Positions 59,871 through 64,000 of a stretch of DNA of 64,000 bases are shown here, one piece after another. Made by a program: the position numbers and the translations under genes. The notes under the pieces were generated by a model, which was given only the letters and a program-made list of their open reading frames with translations, was not told where the DNA came from and did no database searches. Origin of the DNA: Persicaria tinctoria (lineage: Eukaryota; Streptophyta; Magnoliopsida; Caryophyllales; Polygonaceae); NCBI GenBank assembly GCA_037127255.1, contig JBANSL010000009.1:27306475-27370474 (forward strand), read 5' to 3'. Numbering within the stretch: position 1 is the first letter of the stretch; the number at the start of each line of letters is the position of its first letter.

Positions 59871-60345
59871 TCAATATTGACTCCGAACGACCCATTTTAC
59901 AGAGACGTCGCAAAGCTGTCAAATATGCTAAACGATTTAAACTTGTTGATAAGCACCACTCGTTTTCCCTTCATCACAGAAAGTACATAGAAATTCACAA
60001 GCAATTCTCATTCAAATCACCACCTCTAGCCAACCAAACAGACTCTCTCCAGCTCCTCCACATTCTCAAATCTATTGAGATGGACTACTTCATGCCAAAC
60101 CCAATTAAAAGCAATTTTCTTAAATTAGTGGTTCTGCACGTACCACCGGAGACTGCCTAACAGCCGAGTTCAATCGAATGTATATGTACAACGCATGTCA
60201 ATTTGGAACTCAGATGAAACCTAACAGAAAGGCTTCAGTTAGGCAGTCCTCGGTCGAATTCAGTTAGGTTCCATCTCTGTGTTCTTCACCTGTTAAACTC
60301 AAATGAAACCTACCTCAGCGCATGTCAATTTGATAATACCTAGCA
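59871..60345. other. Scrambled segment with short direct repeats
   Basis: No gene recognised. GCATGTCAATTTG (60,195 and 60,323), GATGAAACCTAAC and AACAGAAAGGCTTC (60,223 and 60,498) occur twice, which suggests shuffled duplication around the kinase fragment next door. Confidence 0.45.
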
Positions 60346-60449
60346 ACGCCTTCAAGCTTGGGTTGCAAAAAGCTCTTCATCTTCTTCGACATGAGAGCAT
60401 ATCCAACAACAAGCTTCGAAGGCAGCGCAACGTCATCTTCCTTCTCCAT
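60346..60449 (-). pseudogene. Inositol-tetrakisphosphate kinase (ITPK) N-terminal fragment
   Basis: Minus strand begins MEKEDDVALPSK and continues LVVGYALMSKKMKSFLQPKL EGVAR, matching the start of plant inositol-1,3,4-trisphosphate 5/6-kinases (VVGYALTSKK.KSFLQPKLE.LAR). Homology ends after about 30 residues and a stop follows, so only a first-exon piece is present. Confidence 0.7.
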
Positions 60450-61248
60450 ATCGCTGAGGTAGCTGACAAGAGCATTGATGCAAAAACCAGTCAGGAGGTA
60501 ACAGAAAGGCTTCTTCAAATTTGTGAGAATTGAGAGTGACACCTCCAATCTTAATCCAGGAGGATGCAGAGGATTCGAATCTCAATCCAAAGTCAACTTC
60601 CTTCTCCATCGATTCACATAGAGTGTAGAGAGCAACACATCCGCGCCTCCCGCATCAATCCACCGTCTCACCTCCCGCATTGATTCACATGCCGAGGATT
60701 CAGAACACCATGTCAACAATCACACTCCCAAGATCGACTGCGAGATTCAATTGAACGAAACAACTGATTAATTAACAACTCTGAAAACAATCGCACACCT
60801 CCAATTTCAAATCAAAAACAAAAAACGACAATAGGAGAGATTAAAAGCTATCAGTACATAGAAGGAGCCGATCCAAATCCCTAGATTAATCTGGACAAAG
60901 CGATGGATGTTTTCGATGCTCAGATCGAGCATCATCGGAGCACCAAATCCAGAAGGAAGAGCACGGAATCTAGCACCATCGGAGCTGACGTCTCAGATCG
61001 AAGGGAGTCTAAGGTACTCGACGTCGTCGGCGGAGTCGAAGGCCGATGCGGAGACGCGGAGGAGCCAGAAGGAGATACTGTCGTCCGGGAAGAAGCTGAC
61101 GAGGGCAGGGGCGGAGGCGAGGGCCTAGAAGCCTCCCTAGGAGACGCGGAAGTGGTGCGCTCCTTCGTGTCCTTGGCCCGGACAAGCTCCAGTTTGATGT
61201 ATAGTTTGCTAATTTTTACCAAAACATGTATAGTTTTCTAATTTGGCT
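60450..61248. other. Possible captured gene material left of a terminal hairpin
   Basis: 60,900-61,190 is GC-rich with open frames on both strands and codon-like composition, but I do not recognise a protein. It leads into the AATTAGCAAACTATACA-type terminus ending at the hairpin at 61,249-61,277, so it probably belongs to a gene-carrying non-autonomous element. Confidence 0.35.
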
Positions 61249-61277
61249 GAAAATTTGCGCCGAAGGCGCAAATTTTC
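61249..61277. repeat. Perfect 13-bp-stem hairpin at an element end
   Basis: GAAAATTTGCGCC, loop GAA, then GGCGCAAATTTTC. A weaker version (stem GAAAATTTAC / GTAAATTTTC) lies at 62,943-62,971 at the end of the next element. Both are followed by CTC and then a TTATT-rich tract. Confidence 0.85.
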
Positions 61278-61469
61278 TCTTGTTGTTATTATTATTATGG
61301 GACAGTTTCCAAACTATACAAATAAGTTGGCCAAATTAGCAAACTATACAAAGTTTGAGAAAAATTTGCAAACTATACATCATTTATGCCCCTCCCGCGT
61401 GCCCCCCCTCCCCTCCCGCATGCCCCATGTGCACCCCCCATTCGCGTCAACAATTTTTTTTTTTCGCGC

Positions 61470-61740
61470 GTTAGTGCTGACGTTGACTTCGGGAATGCTG
61501 ACGTTGGACGTCGTTAACGTTGACGTCGACACCGCTGACACCGTGACATCGAATTTGCTGACGCCGATGTCGAGGATGCTGACGCTGACGCCGACACCGG
61601 GGACTCCGATAATGCTGACGCGGGAGATGTCGATGATGCTAACACCGGGGATGTCGACGATGCTGACGTCGGAGATATTGACGCCAACTATGATGGCGTC
61701 GATGTCGGAGAAAATAATTGCTGACGAGAAACTTTCAAAG
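61470..61740. repeat. GCTGACGTC-type minisatellite, second copy
   Basis: Units such as AATGCTGACGCGGGAGATGT and GATGCTGACGTCGGAGATAT. In plus frame the region stays open (61,243-61,767) and its translation shares DTVTSNLLTP, LTPTPGTPIMLTRE and LSKKKYI with the reverse copy at 43 kb. Confidence 0.8.
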
Positions 61741-61989
61741 AAAAAATATATACAATTGTTGACGTGAATAGTAACAATTTAACATAACATAAACCACAAA
61801 TATAAACACAAATGTTTAATAAATAAAGAAGTTAGACAATAGTGTAATTAAATGAAATTTCAAAATCATTGTAAATCTTCGTCGTAGCTCCACCGACAGT
61901 GACATTGGAGGCTCCTCCGTTGACGTTCATCGATGCCACCGAATCGCTCAAAATCACTGTACATCCTTCCCTCATCTCTTATATTACAA

Positions 61990-62340
61990 AAGCGATGTCA
62001 GCACATATATACCTACATAAAAATACACATAAAAACGATGTCAAGAGTAAATAATACGCATAAAAACGATATCAGCACTAAAAAAAATAGGAATAAAAAC
62101 TATGTCAGCACTAAAAAAATAAACCAATTTTTAAGGACTCAAGCAAACATATATACCTACATATATAATATCCAACTAAAAACGATGTCAACACTAAAAA
62201 ATAAACCAATATTTAAGGACTCAAGCATACATATATACCTACATATATAATATCCAAGTAAAAACGATACCAACACTAAAAAATAGGCATAAAAACGATG
62301 TCAGCAGAAACAACTTTTAAGGACTCAAGAATACATATGA
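61990..62340. repeat. Tandem array, second copy
   Basis: About four units of the same repeat as 58,509-58,890, with ATTTAAGGACTCAAGC and AAAAACGATGTCAGCAC in each. Confidence 0.8.
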
Positions 62341-62785
62341 TGGCATATCCACTTTTTCCACATATCCACCTACTACATCTACTTACTGGTTTTTTCATGT
62401 CCAGTGTGTTTTTATTTGTAATAGAAAATTGAAAGGAAAAAAATACAAATTACTAAGATGATTAACTAAGGCTGATGTAGACATAGATTTGACCATCCAT
62501 ATATGTTAGTATCCAAATGAACACAGTGCAGCCAATCCTCTTTTCAAGAGATCAAAGCCAATTCTCATTAATCTAAGACATGTAAATAATCTGAAACAAT
62601 GCCTATCATGTTCATAAATCGAGCACAACCTCCAAACCATCCACTAACTCACCAATCGAAGAAGTTCACATACCAAATTCCATTCGATGATAACAAATCC
62701 GCAAAGCTAACATGCAAAAGCCAAACTCTGAACGCAAATCTACACGAATCACAAAAAGGGAAGACCGATTGAAGAAAATTACTCA

Positions 62786-62849
62786 CCTTAGCGGATACAG
62801 TGATGGCGGCGTTCTGGCCGTCGTCCTTGATGACGGCGTAATCGGCCAA
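62786..62849 (-). pseudogene. Captured first exon of an unidentified plant gene
   Basis: Minus strand reads ADYAVIKDDGQNAAITVSAK and is followed directly by a GTGAGTAA donor-like sequence, so it has the look of a short first exon with its 5' splice site. The expected ATG is TTG here. I do not recognise the protein. It sits just inside the right end of the element, the usual place for captured DNA. Confidence 0.45.
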
Positions 62850-62975
62850 AACAACAGGGAGAAGAGCTGAGCGGCTAGGCTAAAATTAGGGGGTATAGTT
62901 TCCTAATTTTTACCAAAATGTGTATAGTTTACTAATTTGACTGAAAATTTACACCTTCGCCGTAAATTTTCTCTA

Positions 62976-63486
62976 TTATTATTATTATATTGCTGAGATT
63001 TGGAAAGTAACCCAGGTAAAATACTCTTAATTAAATGATAAGTTTTGCAACTAATAAAGATGTGAAATTAAATATTTATATTAAAAGTTTATTAATTTAT
63101 TAAAATTGACGTTAGTATTTAGAATCAAATGATAAGTTATATAACTCAAATGATAAAAATTAATTAGTTATCATTTAAGACAGACACATAGGATGACACG
63201 TGTATAAATAGATTAGATGGTTGTGTAACATGACTTAAATTTATTGAATACTCACATTACTTGACGTTTAAAAAAAACTCGATCATATTGAAATAGAGAA
63301 CGATGTATAAGCGAATTCGATCAGAGCCCACCAGATAGTATTTCACGTAGATTCTATATTGATATTGATTGATGATTGATCACAATTATTGCCCTCCAAC
63401 CTCCCACTACTTATAGCCGTTCCTTGCAAGTTATATCCTTACATCAAAGTTTCGTGTAGAGTTTTCACTATTTGAATTATATTGAA
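62976..63486. promoter_or_regulatory. AT-rich upstream region of the oxidosqualene cyclase exon
   Basis: No gene. It should contain the promoter of the cyclase; a TATA box cannot be assigned with confidence among several AT-rich runs. Confidence 0.4.
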
Positions 63487-63627
63487 ATGTGGAAGCTGAA
63501 GATAGCTGAAGGAGGGAGGGATTTGCTAAGCGTGAATAACTTCATCGGACAGCAGCACTGGGAGTTCGACCCCGATGCTGGAACCTCCGACGAGCGGGCT
63601 AAGGTGGAGAGGCTCCACCACCGCTTC
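63487..63627 (+). pseudogene. Oxidosqualene cyclase first-exon fragment, interrupted
   Basis: 47 codons from the [23 protein letters not shown], then [20 protein letters not shown] and ERLHHRF. This is the start of plant 2,3-oxidosqualene cyclases (cycloartenol, lupeol or beta-amyrin synthases; MWKLK.AEGG......N...G...WEFD...GT.EE). The enzyme cyclises 2,3-oxidosqualene to sterol or triterpene skeletons. At codon 48 the frame enters a copia LTR whose first three bases, TGA, form a stop. Whether the rest of the gene lies beyond the window is unknown; product specificity cannot be told from this part. Confidence 0.85.
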
Positions 63628-63758
63628 TGATAGATTACATAGGTCTTAATATTGTATAGTGGGCTAAAAGACCATTAAGGCCCAATACCTTTGTAACCTA
63701 TATATATGTTATATCAATGAATGGAAACCATAAGGAGGACTTTACATCAATTCTATCA
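63628..63758 (+). repeat. 5' LTR of a copia-type element, 131 bp
   Basis: Begins TGATAGATTACATAGG and ends ATTCTATCA, giving the inverted ends TGATAG/CTATCA. It contains a TATATATATG box and a CAATGAATGGAAAC stretch. It inserts directly after the cyclase codon TTC. Confidence 0.8.
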
Positions 63759-63765
63759 TTCTACA

Positions 63766-63777
63766 TGGTATCAGAGC
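63766..63777 (+). other. Primer-binding site, initiator tRNA-Met type
   Basis: TGGTATCAGAGC, the standard plant retrotransposon primer-binding site, seven bases after the LTR end. Confidence 0.9.
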
Positions 63778-63893
63778 CTTTTCTTCCTAACGGAACCCTA
63801 AATTGATCCTCCCGCCTCCTCTGTCCGACTCACCGTCGCCGATCATCCTCTTCCACTGTCTCTCTCGCTCCCTCGCTCACATCACTTGTCTCC

Positions 63894-64000
63894 ATGGCTC
63901 TCTACGATCACCAACATCACTCCTTCTCTGGATACTCTAGATATCCTACCCCTCGACATGCCGGTCCTCAGGCCTCTCTGACATCGCCTGACCCAGGCTA
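63894..64000 (+). CDS. Start of copia gag, cut by window end
   Basis: First ATG after the leader; open to the window edge: MALYDHQHHSFSGYSRYP and onward, Ser/Pro-rich. No domain is recognisable in 35 codons, but the position after LTR, primer-binding site and a leader of about 115 bp fits gag. The element presumably continues to the right. Confidence 0.5.
   Translation, partial: MALYDHQHHSFSGYSRYPTPRHAGPQASLTSPDPG

Larger units (their letters stand above)
61299..62975. mobile_element. TGACG-minisatellite element, copy at 61-63 kb, with captured exon
   Basis: Left subterminal part 61,299-61,385 (GGGACAGTTTCCAAACTATA, CCAAATTAGCAAACTATACA). The right part 62,888-62,975, read inward, has TCAAATTAGTAAACTATACA and AGGAAACTATAC in the same order. 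Inside: minisatellite (61,470-61,740), unique block, tandem array (61,990-62,340), spacer and a captured first exon (62,786-62,846). No transposase. Inverted ends suggest a Mutator-like or related non-autonomous DNA element; the terminal hairpin is also reminiscent of Helitron ends. Confidence 0.5.

Noticed and set aside
1..64000. tRNA and rRNA genes
   Set aside because: I looked for B-box and conserved rRNA phrases on both strands and found none convincing; TGGTATCAGAGC at 63,766 is a retrotransposon primer-binding site.

Overview
This is a nuclear window from a flowering plant, most likely a core eudicot. The evidence is spliced genes with plant-specific relatives (an AP-5 beta subunit, a GH3 beta-D-xylosidase, the first exon of an oxidosqualene cyclase) set in a dense, nested field of plant transposons: Mutator-like, hAT, CACTA, LINE, Ty1/copia and Ty3/gypsy. 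I see no tRNA, rRNA or organelle genes. I cannot name the species.

Layout. 1-4.25 kb: an LTR remnant, a LINE 3' fragment and a CACTA end carrying an exon-like piece of an RBBP6/DWNN-type E3 ligase. 5.09-10.55 kb: a complete three-exon AP5B1-like gene, followed by a 768-bp hAT-type element. 12.10-20.25 kb: one full-length Mutator-like element with a 10-bp target duplication. It carries an N-terminally truncated MURA transposase on the plus strand and, on the minus strand, an eight-exon Ulp1/C48 protease gene plus a partial second copy of its N-terminal domain. 20.43-23.74 kb: a complete six-exon beta-xylosidase gene whose start codon lies only about 180 bp from the end of that element.

23.8-39.1 kb: transposon remnants and gene fragments (PPR, ARM repeat, CIPK-like kinase), dominated by two related copies of an unrecognised element. 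Each copy carries a long array of GTGGTGACAGT / ACTGTCACCAC inverted motifs. 39.3 kb: a terpene synthase fragment. 40.35-42.58 kb: a 5'-truncated copia. 43.7-53.2 kb: two LINEs head to head. 54.8-58.1 kb: a degraded MULE split by a gypsy remnant. 58.4-63.0 kb: related non-autonomous elements with tandem repeats, terminal hairpins and captured host exons. 63.49-64.0 kb: the first exon of an oxidosqualene cyclase cut by a copia element that runs off the window.

How it fits together. Only AP5B1 and the xylosidase look like working host genes; they are unrelated in function (endosomal trafficking; cell-wall hydrolysis). From memory both have Arabidopsis counterparts on chromosome 3 near each other, so the window may be an old syntenic segment expanded by transposons. 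The most interesting unexplained material is the paired hairpin-array element at 26.4-39.1 kb, the hexamer-rich Ulp1-carrying MULE, and the TGACG-rich minisatellite family at 24, 43 and 61 kb.
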